Below, one piece after another: positions 12,901-23,800 of a stretch of 64,000 bases of DNA. This stretch comes from Tubiluchus corallicola (taxonomy: Eukaryota > Priapulida > Priapulimorpha > Priapulimorphida > Tubiluchidae). The stretch is from assembly GCA_030141605.1 (NCBI GenBank), contig JAQGDQ010000127.1, forward strand, positions 62,001 through 126,000. The letters run 5' to 3'. Below the pieces are notes generated by a model. The model had not been told where the DNA came from, did no database searches, and saw only the letters and a program-made list of their open reading frames with translations. The first letter of the stretch is position 1, and every line of letters begins with the position of its first letter. The position numbers and the translations under genes were made by a program.

Positions 12901-14825
12901 ATCTAAACAACATTTTAGATATCACATTTTTCAAAGCTCACCATGTGCATGTTCCTTGAGAAGCCAATAGCAACCCATCTATTTGGATCTGTCAAGACGC
13001 TGATTGTAAAGCGAACTTGTCCATTGCCAACGTACATCCATTTGGCCGTGTAAGCACCATTTTCACTAGCCCACTCGCCATTACAGTCCAGGCTTTCTGA
13101 TTACAATAAGAAGTATGAAAATATTTGTGGTTTATCTACTTTTGTGTGCGAGGATGTGTTTGCGTGAATGTGTGTATGCACCGGGGTGCGTATGTGTAAT
13201 TGCGTATTCACGCTGATACATAGATTTTATAGTACGTATTCCTTACAGCAAACAAAATAGAACAAAATATATTGTACTCTTCTATATACTAAAAGAACTG
13301 TACCGCACCTGGCTTATATACAGTTTGTCACCAAATTACCTGTCGGTTTTCAAGAAAATGTCAAGAAAGTAGATATTATTCCATCGTTGGAAAATTTTCT
13401 AATCAAACTGAGATTTCCTAGTGACAAGTCTATTCCATGATCACAACAGAGACAATAATATTGCTTTTTCTTACAGTCTCTAAACTCTAAAGTCTAAACA
13501 TAGCGCACTATAATGACAATACGCTGAATGCATTTGCTTACCTAGGGGAAGTCTTACTTACAAAAACAAATTCGAAGCCTTGGAGTCCTGTGGTTTTACT
13601 TAAGGATTTGACAAACTCTGATAAACAATATTTCAAACCCCACCACTGAAAAATGAGTAGACATTTTTCAGCACAGAAAATCGAGTCAATGCATAAACCA
13701 GTTGCTCGGACACGCGTGACGCAGTGATTAAATGAACCAATTTTTACTGATGAATTGCAAAAATTATCCTAAACATACCTTGCACTGCTGGTAAAGGCTC
13801 GACAGGAGAAGGTGGTATGAATATTCCTGGCCCGGACGGTTGTTCCTCCTCTTCTGGAAGTTCTGGCGTTTCAGTAGGCGTAGGTCGCTGGATAATGACT
13901 GGAGGAACGTAATGCACAGTACTGTCTACTGGTGCTTCGGTAGTTGTTCGTGTTGTTGTAGGTACAGTAACAATTCGTGGTCTGAAAGTAAAAGTAGGGA
14001 GCGGCGGCAGAGTTGGGCGTGGTGTGTCAACAATGACGGGCTCAGGGCGCTTGGTTGTTGGGGCTTCAGTTGTTGTGGTAGTAGTAGTTGTAGTAGGCCT
14101 GGTTGTTGTACTTGTTGTTGTTGTTGCTGTTGGTGTTGGTGGTGGTTGTCTTGTTTGTCTGGTTGTAGGTCGCGTTGTGGCTCTCGTCATGAAAAATTGC
14201 CTCCTGGTTGTTGTAGGAGCAGAAGTTGTAACCCTTTCTGTTGTTGTTGGTTCAATAAATATTATTGGTGGCTGAACATCAGGCCCGCCGTCTTTTGGAA
14301 TATTAATAACATTAGGTCCCTGATTAAATGGCAAACGCTCGGTAGTTGTTGTTGTTGTCGATGGTGTCGTTGTTCTCACTCGCGATTTTGGTGAAGTCTT
14401 GGGTCCGTAGAACAGATTGAAGTCGAATTTAAATCCTCCATATGGGTTCTTTGGTAGAACACCAGGTGCTAGAGTTGTTGCATCTTGTGATGACACTACA
14501 ACCTGTATAAAAATTCAATGTACCTCACGTTAAAGAAAAAACGAATTCCGCCAAGGGAATCTGTAAGCCTTGTTTTACGTGTTTAATTCAGATACTTTTA
14601 GGGCTAAAGTTGTTATAGATAAACTTACAGCCAAAATTAATGTCCGGAATATGACAGTAACCATTTTAATCAATAAACAGCAGTTATACTTCTTAATGTC
14701 TTGACACCATTTTAAATCAAATTTTATTAAATCCATTAATCCTAACTACAGAATAACTCTCACAGAAAGAGCAAACGGCTTGAACTTACCACAAAACAAG
14801 TTACCAAAAAGAGACACAGTCTCAT
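712..14825 (-). CDS. DOMON - ten-Kazal - zona pellucida (ZP) transmembrane protein, 18 coding exons
   Basis: Coding exons in transcript order: 14825-14790, 14502-13779, 13096-12942, 12147-12083, 10654-10487, 9943-8670, 7082-6939, 6588-6445, 6248-6096, 5676-5532, 4925-4711, 4268-4078, 3789-3632, 2698-2550, 2352-2271, 2139-1983, 1292-1079, 956-712. They total 4419 bases (1472 residues) and all phases match. Approximate layout: signal peptide 1-17 ([18 protein letters not shown]), Thr/Pro-rich mucin-like region to about 253, DOMON 254-410, ten Kazal domains 434-954, Pro-rich linkers to 1074, ZP module 1075-1320, basic cleavage site KRKKR at 1354-1358, transmembrane helix about 1421-1440, 32-residue tail. 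ZP modules polymerise in extracellular matrices, Kazal domains inhibit serine proteases, and DOMON domains bind haem or sugars in known families. The joint role, perhaps an apical matrix protein carrying protease inhibitors, is inference. No gene name is offered because I do not know a family with this order. Confidence 0.88.
1079..1292 (-). CDS. Exon 17 of the DOMON-Kazal-ZP gene: end of ZP-C and furin-type cleavage site
   Basis: Encodes PVCDGRRRP, the end of the ZP-C region, then a Pro/Gln/Thr-rich spacer and the basic run GKRKKREL at about residues 1353-1360. This fits a proprotein-convertase site (R-x-K/R-R) at the place where ZP proteins carry their consensus furin site. A short hydrophobic-polar segment (TVTFSDKDV) follows and could act as the external hydrophobic patch. 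The acceptor is at 1293 and the donor at 1078. Confidence 0.85.
1983..4268 (-). CDS. Exons 12-16 of the DOMON-Kazal-ZP gene: zona pellucida (ZP) module
   Basis: Exons 4268-4078, 3789-3632, 2698-2550, 2352-2271 and 2139-1983. ZP-N shows [50 protein letters not shown] and [23 protein letters not shown] shows [35 protein letters not shown] and [10 protein letters not shown]. The conserved Cys residues and the FxxPLxGCGT and NTIVV signatures are those of protostome ZP proteins (cuticlin, Dumpy, NompA and relatives). ZP modules polymerise into extracellular filaments after release from the membrane. All introns have clean GT-AG borders and compatible phases. Confidence 0.92.
4711..5676 (-). CDS. 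Exons 10-11 of the DOMON-Kazal-ZP gene: Pro-rich linker
   Basis: Exons 5676-5532 and 4925-4711 encode a polar, Pro/Gln/Arg-rich linker ([16 protein letters not shown] and similar) between the last Kazal domain and the ZP module, with no recognised domain. Joining them in frame requires the donor at 5531-5530 to be GC (AG|GCAAGT) rather than GT. The only nearby GT would leave the wrong phase. Confidence 0.75.
6096..7082 (-). CDS. Exons 7-9 of the DOMON-Kazal-ZP gene: Kazal domains 8-10, one per exon
   Basis: Exons 7082-6939 and 6588-6445 (144 bases each) and 6248-6096 (153 bases) each hold one Kazal domain, flanked by phase-1 introns. Such symmetric exons can be shuffled or duplicated without breaking the frame. 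Cores are [26 protein letters not shown] and [13 protein letters not shown]. The P1-equivalent residues are Asp, Gln and Lys, unlike the uniform Arg of the first seven, so any inhibitory specificity should differ. These three are diverged from each other and from the upstream array, and look older. The right edge of the last exon may be off by one base. Confidence 0.9.
7783..7976. repeat. Two-copy tandem repeat, about 96 bp
   Basis: Two adjacent, slightly diverged copies share GCATAATATTTTAGTA, AAATATCAACTTTAAAAGAG and CCGAAGTCTGAAA. They lie in the intron between the Kazal array exon and the next Kazal exon, within a wider stretch (7680-8170) that looks like transposon debris. Confidence 0.8.
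8670..9943 (-). CDS. Exon 6 of the DOMON-Kazal-ZP gene: seven tandem Kazal domains in one exon
   Basis: After the end of the DOMON domain this 1274-base exon carries seven Kazal repeats at about residues 434-472, 483-521, 544-582, 600-638, 656-694, 712-750 and 768-806. Each follows CxC-x7-C-x10-C-x3-C-x(n)-C with cores such as [13 protein letters not shown]. Linkers resemble [15 protein letters not shown]. Repeats 3-7 have a 168-base period and are nearly identical at the nucleotide level, while repeats 1-2 are diverged. In all seven the second residue after the second Cys, the usual P1 site, is Arg, which predicts inhibition of trypsin-like proteases. The acceptor is at 9944 and the donor GTCAGT at 8669. 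Confidence 0.92.
10487..13096 (-). CDS. Exons 3-5 of the DOMON-Kazal-ZP gene: DOMON domain
   Basis: Three exons (13096-12942, 12147-12083, 10654-10487) together with the start of the next encode a DOMON-like beta-sandwich, about residues 254-410. Diagnostic stretches are [32 protein letters not shown] and [10 protein letters not shown], then a C-terminal strand leading to IGYH. In known families DOMON domains occur in dopamine beta-hydroxylase relatives, Knickkopf and ferric-reductase-like proteins, and bind haem or sugars. The M in IGFSRNMHM lies at a position often used for haem ligation, but binding cannot be judged from the sequence. The introns hold mainly repeats. Confidence 0.82.
11069..11228. 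repeat. Two-copy tandem repeat, about 80 bp
   Basis: Copies starting near 11069 and 11149 share TCAATTT, AGGTTTATTAATAATTTTGA and TGGTTTGCGCATTTTT-like ends. They lie in an intron of the DOMON-Kazal-ZP gene. No other content is evident in 10655-12082. Confidence 0.8.
12375..12512. repeat. Tetranucleotide microsatellite (CTCA)n-(CATC)n-(TATC)n
   Basis: An uninterrupted tetranucleotide tract in the second DOMON intron. It creates a spurious plus-strand open frame of repeated Ser-Ile-His-Pro. Confidence 0.95.
13779..14502 (-). CDS. Exon 2 of the DOMON-Kazal-ZP gene: Thr/Pro-rich mucin-like region
   Basis: This exon encodes about 241 residues, dominated by Thr runs (for example TTTTTT and [12 protein letters not shown]) mixed with Pro, Arg and short hydrophobic segments such as [10 protein letters not shown]. 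Its composition suggests dense O-glycosylation of an extended stalk. The acceptor is at 14503, the donor GTATGT at 13778, and the exon ends in phase 1. Long open frames on the opposite strand here are shadows of the (GTT)n-like repeats. Confidence 0.85.
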
Positions 14826-14890
14826 GATAATGATCCTTTTATGAACTCTTCACTCTGCGATCGTTTTATTTCTCTTTTAACAAAATGGCA
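14790..14890 (-). CDS. First coding exon of the DOMON-Kazal-ZP gene (signal peptide) with 5' UTR
   Basis: The start codon is at 14825-14823, and twelve codons run to a donor GTAAG at 14789. Joined in phase 0 to the next exon this gives a classic signal peptide with a hydrophobic core and small residues before the likely cleavage site. Upstream of the ATG, on the minus strand, a pyrimidine-rich stretch ends in TTTTCCAG at 14891, a strong 3' splice site. The segment 14890-14826 is therefore probably 5' UTR joined to a further upstream non-coding exon. Confidence 0.8.
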
Positions 14891-15109
14891 CTGGAAAAGA
14901 AAAAACAATGTAATTAAAATTTTATTACATCAATCTTACAAATTTAACCTATAAGTACAAACTATAAGACTAAAAGCAACGTAACCGTGTTATTGTGAAA
15001 CGTAACGTGCAAGCTTCTTTGAAGTGCTCGGTTCAAAAGGGAGATTTACATTTGCTATTTGAATTTAACTTTTTGGGTGGCTAATTAATTGAAATTGTTG
15101 TCTGGAGAA

Positions 15110-15116
<7 letters not shown>

Positions 15117-15203
<87 letters not shown>
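15117..15203. repeat. (GA)n microsatellite
   Basis: A pure GA dinucleotide tract of about 87 bases, upstream of the first coding exon of the DOMON-Kazal-ZP gene. Confidence 0.97.
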
Positions 15204-15205
<2 letters not shown>

Positions 15206-18200
15206 AAATTCGTGTTTAACCATTCTTTACATTGTTACATTGGTACTTAATAGTTTTGTGAGCCTGCATTGGCTGTAAATTACGACTAGCTTGCAGGAAT
15301 ATAAACCAAATTCAAAACTTTATGAACACTGCTAATGAACACACTTATGAACACAACCAAGCGTTCGCAAGGTGTAGTTCCTCAAAGGAGAACTTAATAA
15401 TTTGTAGAAATGTTGTCTGCAGTACAATTTTAAAATAATCTGCAGAAAAAAATAACCTAACAAATGTATTTATAATTCAGTAAAGAACTTCCGTTGCGTA
15501 ATTTGTCTAGCATACACAAAAGCTCTGCATCGCCTGTTTATCAGTAATTCAGTAGTAGTTGTACCATGTATACTCATTACCAATAAACAAGCAATTAGTT
15601 ACTTATATGCTATGGCTTTGTGATTTTGGTTAATATGGCTGTGTAAAAACGTACAGCTTATGTTATAGAGCATTAATTATTCAACTTCCTTTTTTGATAA
15701 CTGACTTTTCAGCAGAGATCAAATTTAAATTCAAAGTGAGTAACAGTAACATTTTATGTCATTTGATATATTGTTACGGTAATTCTGTGTTTGGGCAAAA
15801 GAGAGTGTTTGTTGTTCTGGCACGTTTGGGGAGGAACGTAAGACGGCTTTCTTATATTGTAGAGTAGTGTGACCTCTAATAATTATCAGCAGATAAGCAT
15901 TTGATTGGTAGAAATAGAATATAGATTTTGTCATCTTGTTTTCTTTAACTTAACGTTTTGCTTAACAGCAAGTTTTACCAACGAATTATAATTGGTATGA
16001 TCGAGAATCTATAACAATGCCTTAAAGATTTATACTAAACGTTTTGGTAAAAAGAAACAAACTTATAATGGGAAAGCACGTGTTCAAGATTCACCTAATC
16101 CATTTCGCCCCATCATCTTATCTGATACAGCCAGCTAAATTTTTTCAAGATGTAACATTTTTGTGAAAAAATGACGAACATAATATAAAAGTGGCGAAAA
16201 GTCATGAACTAAACCATCCAGATAATATTTTTCACATTCCTAAATTCATCATAAAAAGCAAAAAATTGCACTCAAAAATAAACACAAAGTTAAATTAAGT
16301 TTTGTACATTCAACATTGAGTTGAGGAGTAAAAGTATTCGAGTGGCGCAGCTTTGACTTTTCAAAAGATGGTTGAACATGAAGGAGATGTCACTTAGTAA
16401 AAATTTACGTAAGAATAATTAAAATAAACGAGTGAGTATGCGATGTAACTCAAATCCCTGAAGGTCAGTATGCAGGTTGTTGAAATTCTACTTGTATTGA
16501 GTATTCATTGAATGTGGTTTAAGTTCATGTACGTTCCCGTTTTTTGAGTACGCACTGCGTAGTATATTGATATTTTAACATTTGGCACAACTTCGTTTAA
16601 TAATTAAGATTACATGTCGACGTATAGGCTGTTAATAGTTTTAAGTTATTTTGTAAAATATGGTGAAATTTTTCAGGGTGGCAATACTTGTATAGAACGA
16701 TTATAATTTCATAATGTAAACCGCTTTTATAAAAATAGTCCACCTCCGTTAAAACCACTTTGCGTGTTCTGTTTCCAGTAATCGCTGTCGTTTAAAAAAA
16801 GCGGTACGGTGTAGCTCTTTAATTAGAACACTTTACATGAAAGCAAACAATCTTCACTACAATATCCACCATCATTCAGTTAACCTCTTAATGCGATTAA
16901 CATTAACGCATTTTGTGCCGTTAAAACGATAATTATAGGAAAGTTATTTCAATTTTTGTGTTAGTGGATGCAGCTTTGCAGCGCGTTTAATTTTCAGTGT
17001 TGACATTCTAACCTATATTCAGGATTCTTAGACTGCTAGAAGACTTGTGTGGTGTTGAGTAAATACCACCTACATGGGATCGTCTTGAGTGCTGTCCCCT
17101 TACGCGCGTTTTGCTTATTGACCGCGTAAGCATGCCGCAGGCCCAGGCAACCCAGTTTCTGCCATGTAATACGTTTTGGTACCAATTAAAGCTGGATGTA
17201 TGTAAGTTTTGGACGTAATTGTCTTTTTACGCTTATAAGAAGTACACATCTACAAACAAGCTAGAAAAAACCCTGCATTCGTAAATTATTTAATAGCTAC
17301 GAAATTACAGGAACGGAAAATGGACGAAATTGTGAAATACTTTTTATTAAAATTTTAAATGATGTTTGGAATGACTAGAAGTTCTTTTGTAAGTTGGTAA
17401 CCTGTAATTATAGAACAAAATATGTCTAATGAAATTTAGAAAACAATTATGTGTTAGATAACAAATTTTTAATAGTAATTTGTTATCCAATTCTTATGCA
17501 ATTTTTGTTAAATTTACATTATAGTTGCATTAAGCTATTGTTATGTTATTCAGAATGAACTATACGACTTATTACAAGACCTGTGGTAAAATGTTGAGTT
17601 AATATTCACTTCCATCCTTTCGTACAAGTTTGATATCAAAAATTTCATAATTCTTGGTTCATTTAAAATCATCATTAAAATTGTAGTATTGAAGGCACAA
17701 TGGATATTAAAACTCTCTTTGTCTACTTAGACATCTGAATAATTAAGTTATCTTGCGTCTAATAACTATAATAACCATGAATATTTATTGTGAGACTTTT
17801 CAAACCTTTCATGTGTTATAATGATAATTAATGATTTGGTAAAAAGCTCTAATTAGTTACTGAATGCTACTGCTAAGGCATGTATGAAGATGGATGAAAT
17901 AACAGAGAGGCGTTTCGGAAATCTGTGCCAATACACTTTAAGCTTATTTACAAAAGACCTTACGCATTGAGTATTCGAGTAAAGTTAGTAAAGTCTTGCT
18001 AAAACACATAATTTTGTATGACATTGTCTTGTACTTGAACTTCAAAATTCAAGTAGGCAAGTAGGTGTACATATAAATATATACGCATATGCTTAGATTC
18101 CACATTACGTAAAAACTTGCAGTTCATATCACCCATGTGACCTAATGTGTACACAATATAATATAATTCCTACATACGTGTACCTAATTCTTATCAGACA

Positions 18201-20402
18201 AAATTTTCATTTCGATTTATTATTATTAGTATATATTTATCTATTAAATCCGTTTATTAAGTCTATTAAGTTATGCCGTTAGTTGGTAATAAACCACCAA
18301 GAAAAACTCACCCTGGTAATTACGTTAACTGAATCGTTTTGATTACTGATTTAAACGATTTTGATTACTTTGTGTAAAAAATTTGGAAGCGCTGATTTTG
18401 AACCAGTGAGTTTCTTGGTCTTCGGTATAATTTCGTCTGCACACGTGTTCGTTTTGTAAACTATTGTTATTTCAAACTTTCACGGGTGGCCTAGTTTAGA
18501 AAGTTGCAGGATGTATCAAGCTATTGAATGCTGTGGCCTCACTAACTTGTTAGAAATCCTATTGCCCATAGACTTTTCAAACTTGACTTGAAACGCAGGT
18601 CAAGAGGCTTTCAAACATTGTCATTGCACGCTTTCTGCTGAGCAATGTGAGCACGCCAACGCAGTCGTCAACAGTATCACCTATTAATTTAATGAAATCA
18701 CATTTTATTGATTTTAAGTAGCATTCCGATGTAAGGCAGACAAAAATAAGAACTCATACTTAAAAACAAATAAAATTGTTTCACAAATTGAGATCCTGCA
18801 AAATTAGAATTCACCGATTGTTCACACGAGTGTAAATCCGTAGTTCAGAACCGAAAAATTATTAAGCCTGTCAAGTAATGTTAACCTTTTAATAACAATA
18901 ATTGATTCAACGTTAAAACCCACTTATTAACTACAATTTCATATAAATCATATTGGGTAATCAGGTCGATACACATTTTGAAGCTTATAATTCCAAGTTC
19001 AGTGATGAAATGGCCTGAACTCGCTATATAAATCAATGTTACTTGAATGAAAGTGCTATTATTTTAAAATAACAAATATTTTAATTTATAAATATTGCAA
19101 AATAGCAAATGTATTCTAAAGCAAAGAAAGCTATGTCAGTCTTGGAAGTAAAAAAAATTACGAATTTTTCTTCCTAACTCATTCTCGATAAATACTAATG
19201 TTTCACAAGAGCTATCGGGCTTGCTCGATTCGGTCAGTTCTTGTTATTTGTAAAACATTAGTCTATCAAATACATGCTTATACATTTAGTCTGGTAGAGT
19301 AATTGTGATAAACTTCCCATTCTGATAATTGTATTGCAAGTACAATCTAAAGATCGTTGTGTTTCATATAGTAGTACTTGTTTAGACTACTGCAGAGCAT
19401 GTAAGATACGACGTTTATAAACATGAGGCACATGTATGCTTAGTATTTACTGTAGTAAAAAAGCGATTTGCATCTGCATAAATGATAACTAGACTGTTAT
19501 TGCGGTTTTCCCAAGTCATTTCCGAAATATTCAGCGAAAACGTCTTAAATTTAGTAATGAGAACTTATAGATGTTATGGGCTGTGTACTAGAAATGCTCG
19601 ATGGTGCATATTTGCAGATGAAAACATAATACGCTGGACCATGGAAACATTGAACCAAATATTTTGTATTTGAAACTATTTGAGTGTTGTTCCGTCAGAT
19701 ATAGAACGTAAACACGAGATTGCTGGTTCATTAACGCAAAATTTAGTTAAAACTTAATCACAAAAAGTTAAAATCGCCGCCTTCTTCCTTCCTTAAAATT
19801 TAAATTCGCACATGCGCACTACGTCTAAAGCTAACGTAACATAACAAGCGTAGTTTCCATCTCCCAGTCCTTTTCCTCAACGACATTTTAACATTTTTCT
19901 CCGGTTTTCTTTTGCGGATCATATCGTTTTGCTTAACGTTATATGTCACATTGTTTAAATATTTTCAGTTACCCCTAGTACCTTACTTCATATTCACTGT
20001 ATCACTGTTTTAACAGACCGTTCTCATATGAAGACATACTTTTCCTACAACTTTGCCACAATCCACAACTTGACCTGCTTCAACAAGTGAAAAAATCGGT
20101 TTACACAGATAGGTGTGTCAGACTTGGTTTCGCCTGTCGTTAGTGCTGATTAGTGGTTTCCTGGCAGTAATTACTGAACTTCGGGAGAACAGAAATGTCG
20201 TCACTTTATTTCTTTGGTAGACGATAACAAGGGCGAACCAGAAAGTAAACTACGTGCAAAACATTCATTATGAGAAGTGCGTCACAGACATGGTTCTACG
20301 CAGTAACCGGGATCGGGGGTGATTACATTTGATACCCAGCGGTAGAACTTTTCCCAGCCGTATCTAAGCATGTGGACAGCGTCTGCAAACGTTCTCTGTG
20401 AT

Positions 20403-20822
<420 letters not shown>

Positions 20823-23800
20823 TCTGTGATAATGATAGTTGTGCGGCTGCTCCATTTCGTTTCCTCTTTGCTTTCCTGGTACAAGATGATGGAACTCGTT
20901 GTTTTTTTGTTTCCGTGAAATACCGTCTAACTAACTTTCAGTTATAATAAATTTTATTGTTTTCATTAATCTAAAAACGCCTTGTACATATGATATAGAT
21001 TTTTGTACTGAAATCGCTTTAATCGACATAAACGTTGTGTAGCGGTATGAGGTTGCTGTCCCTTGTCTCTGTATATTATTCCATCCTTAATCCATTAGTA
21101 CTCGGCTCGGCACACGCGATTATATCATGTATCATGGGGTTTGGGTCTTACCTAAGGCTCTTCCCTGAGCTCTCGATAATTAGGCTATATTCAGTAACAA
21201 ATACCACGACACGACAGTTAATACAGTATGCACTGTATTCCATTTATCTTGCTGATTTCTAATCCCCACTGATTAATTGTAGCATTAAAACAAAACGTTG
21301 GAAATTAAAAACCAGTATTATCTTGTTTGTAATAACTTTGTAAAAACTGTTGTCTCTGGTCAGCTGACTTAGAGAGGTAGGGCCAAATTTAATGTAACGG
21401 ACACAGTTTATGTGCATCGTGTGGTAGACAAAATCCTTGATTGTTGCCATGCAAAGTCAAGTGATTAAACTTAAAGATACTGGGTTATTTTACACTGTAT
21501 AGATATTTTCAGTGTTCAGAATCCACAACGCATTTATGTTCAACCATTATACCATTATGCCAGCACTAACCGGAGCTTTTTTCATCAAATTTTAATTAAT
21601 TTGTTGATTTTACGATTTTAACGAAGCTATCATTATTTATTGTTAGTTTGATTTAGTTTAAATGTGCATAAGCTTTGATAATGTAGGGTTTTAGTATGAA
21701 ATAAAGCTTAAATAATAATATTTTCAACACATCAGTTTGAATAACTCGTTAGTAACCATTCCGAAAACAAGTAATAATAAGTTCATAAACAATCAATTTC
21801 TGCGGTACAAAATGTACTGTATAAGTTTAGTTAGAGCAAAATAGGGCGATTTTTCATATCCTACCCCATTTTGAAGAATGTAAGATGTATACATTTAATA
21901 ATATTAATACAAATAATAATCCCAAAGCGTTTCTGATAATTAAATAATAGGTTAAAATCTTAATTAACAGCAGGCGAGCCCAGCTACTGATGACGTCATA
22001 AAGGGATACAATTTTCAACAGCACCAACATTCCATGAGCGCATTGAACGTGTTTGTGAAAGCGAAAATTGAAGTACAGTGCTACTGTACAACATTCAGTG
22101 TAATACGCAAAAACTCGCAAAATTTTAAGATAAAAATTTAAATTTTAAATTTACCGCTGTGCTCACGTATGAGCTCCCGAACGTGTGTATTACGTCATAA
22201 GCGAACAGGTCTGAACTGAAAAGTACTGCACCTGTTTTCCATGCAACGCGTTTCCGAAATGTAGGGGCAAGTGCAATAATGCATCTAAATGCAATAATGG
22301 CGAAATGCACGTGACAGCGCAGAACCAGCCACGGGAACACGAAATTACTTTTGTGTAGCAATAATTCTTTCACGAAAATTTTTCTTCAAAAAATAATATG
22401 TTCCCTTTCAATATTTTAAAGAGTAGATTGTTTTGACCAACAATTTGAGATTGAGTCCGGTTTTCCTTTAATCTAATGTTTTCTGGATCGAGTTTTACGC
22501 AAATATCGTTAACAAGCTATCAGATGAGCGCGACTTACAATGGAAAAATCGCAAGCTACGTTGGGTAAGCTGCAAAATCAGCAGGGTTCATACAATCTGA
22601 ATAGTTTCCAGAGTAGTAATAGGACTAGGTGATCACGTGGTAAGGTTAATGTTGTAATTAGTTACTCTAATTCCATTCATGGAGAGGTTAAATTACATAG
22701 TATTTTGTATTATAACCACAGGAAATTCTGGCCATAACAATCGTCAGAGAGCAATATCCTCACTGACACCAAAGTAATCGTACTGTTAGCCTATAATGTG
22801 TCAGGTATTGACAATACCTTAAAACTATTGTACTTTTTAATATACAGATTTGCACCTGTTTTAAAAATGTCTGTTAGTGCATGATTGTGGAATGCATTTT
22901 TAATTCTAGCGAGACTAATGTTCATGTACACAGATGTACTGAATCGTCATTGTTTATCTTATAAAACTGTTTTCTACAAAAACTCGCTTTTAGATCATGC
23001 AACTTTGATTAATAAGTAATTAACTACGGAATTTTTAATTAATCATTTACTCTATTTTTCCTCCTTGTGCTCGATGATGACAATGATCTCTATTAGGCCT
23101 ACCAGTGCCAAGTAGTACGTACGACCCAATATTTGGTCAATGGTCCACAATTTAGCTGTCCTTAAACATCTTATTTACGTCCAAATTATACATAACAATG
23201 CGTCGACAAGTTTTTGCCTTACTGTTTAGCGGACAATAAACATGGCAGTTTTGTAGCTCAGTACAAAAAATGTAATCGTAAACTACAGGGGATTGAGACA
23301 CCGCGTGCAATCCGTATATTCACTTCCGTACTTTTCTGTACCTGCCTTATCTGTCTGGCTGTAATCAATGTTGAACCCTGTATGTACTACTGTAATTACT
23401 ACCGCTACGCCATGCCGCCAAGAATAGCATTGGTATGCGTGGTGAGCACACACCATGATCTGAAGCGTGTAAAACACTACCTTATTCATTAAAAATGTAT
23501 CACTGGTGAGTGCGAATCAAACTACAGAATATGTCAGTGCAATGGAACTTGGAAGACTCGTCCAGTAGGTCACTAATCCTTGGTTGCGTTAAGATAATAA
23601 AATTTGAAAGTTGCAGTTCAGCAATTTACAATACATGTAAAAAATACTGAAACTAACACCCAGAAATCAACGCAGGTAAATTTTTCTCTAGAAGTTAGAG
23701 AAAATTTACGAAACAATTTTATATGAGCCTCGAGAGGATTATAACTATGGATGAACCTTTGCTTAATGGAATGCATTACTGTACAGTGACATACTGATGG

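Noticed and set aside
13840-14394. 184-codon plus-strand Cys/Trp/Ser-rich frame
   Set aside because: It is the antisense shadow of the Thr-rich mucin exon.
23214-23492. Overlapping 92- and 68-codon frames on both strands
   Set aside because: No motif or splice context, and it looks like a chance frame in a slightly GC-richer patch.
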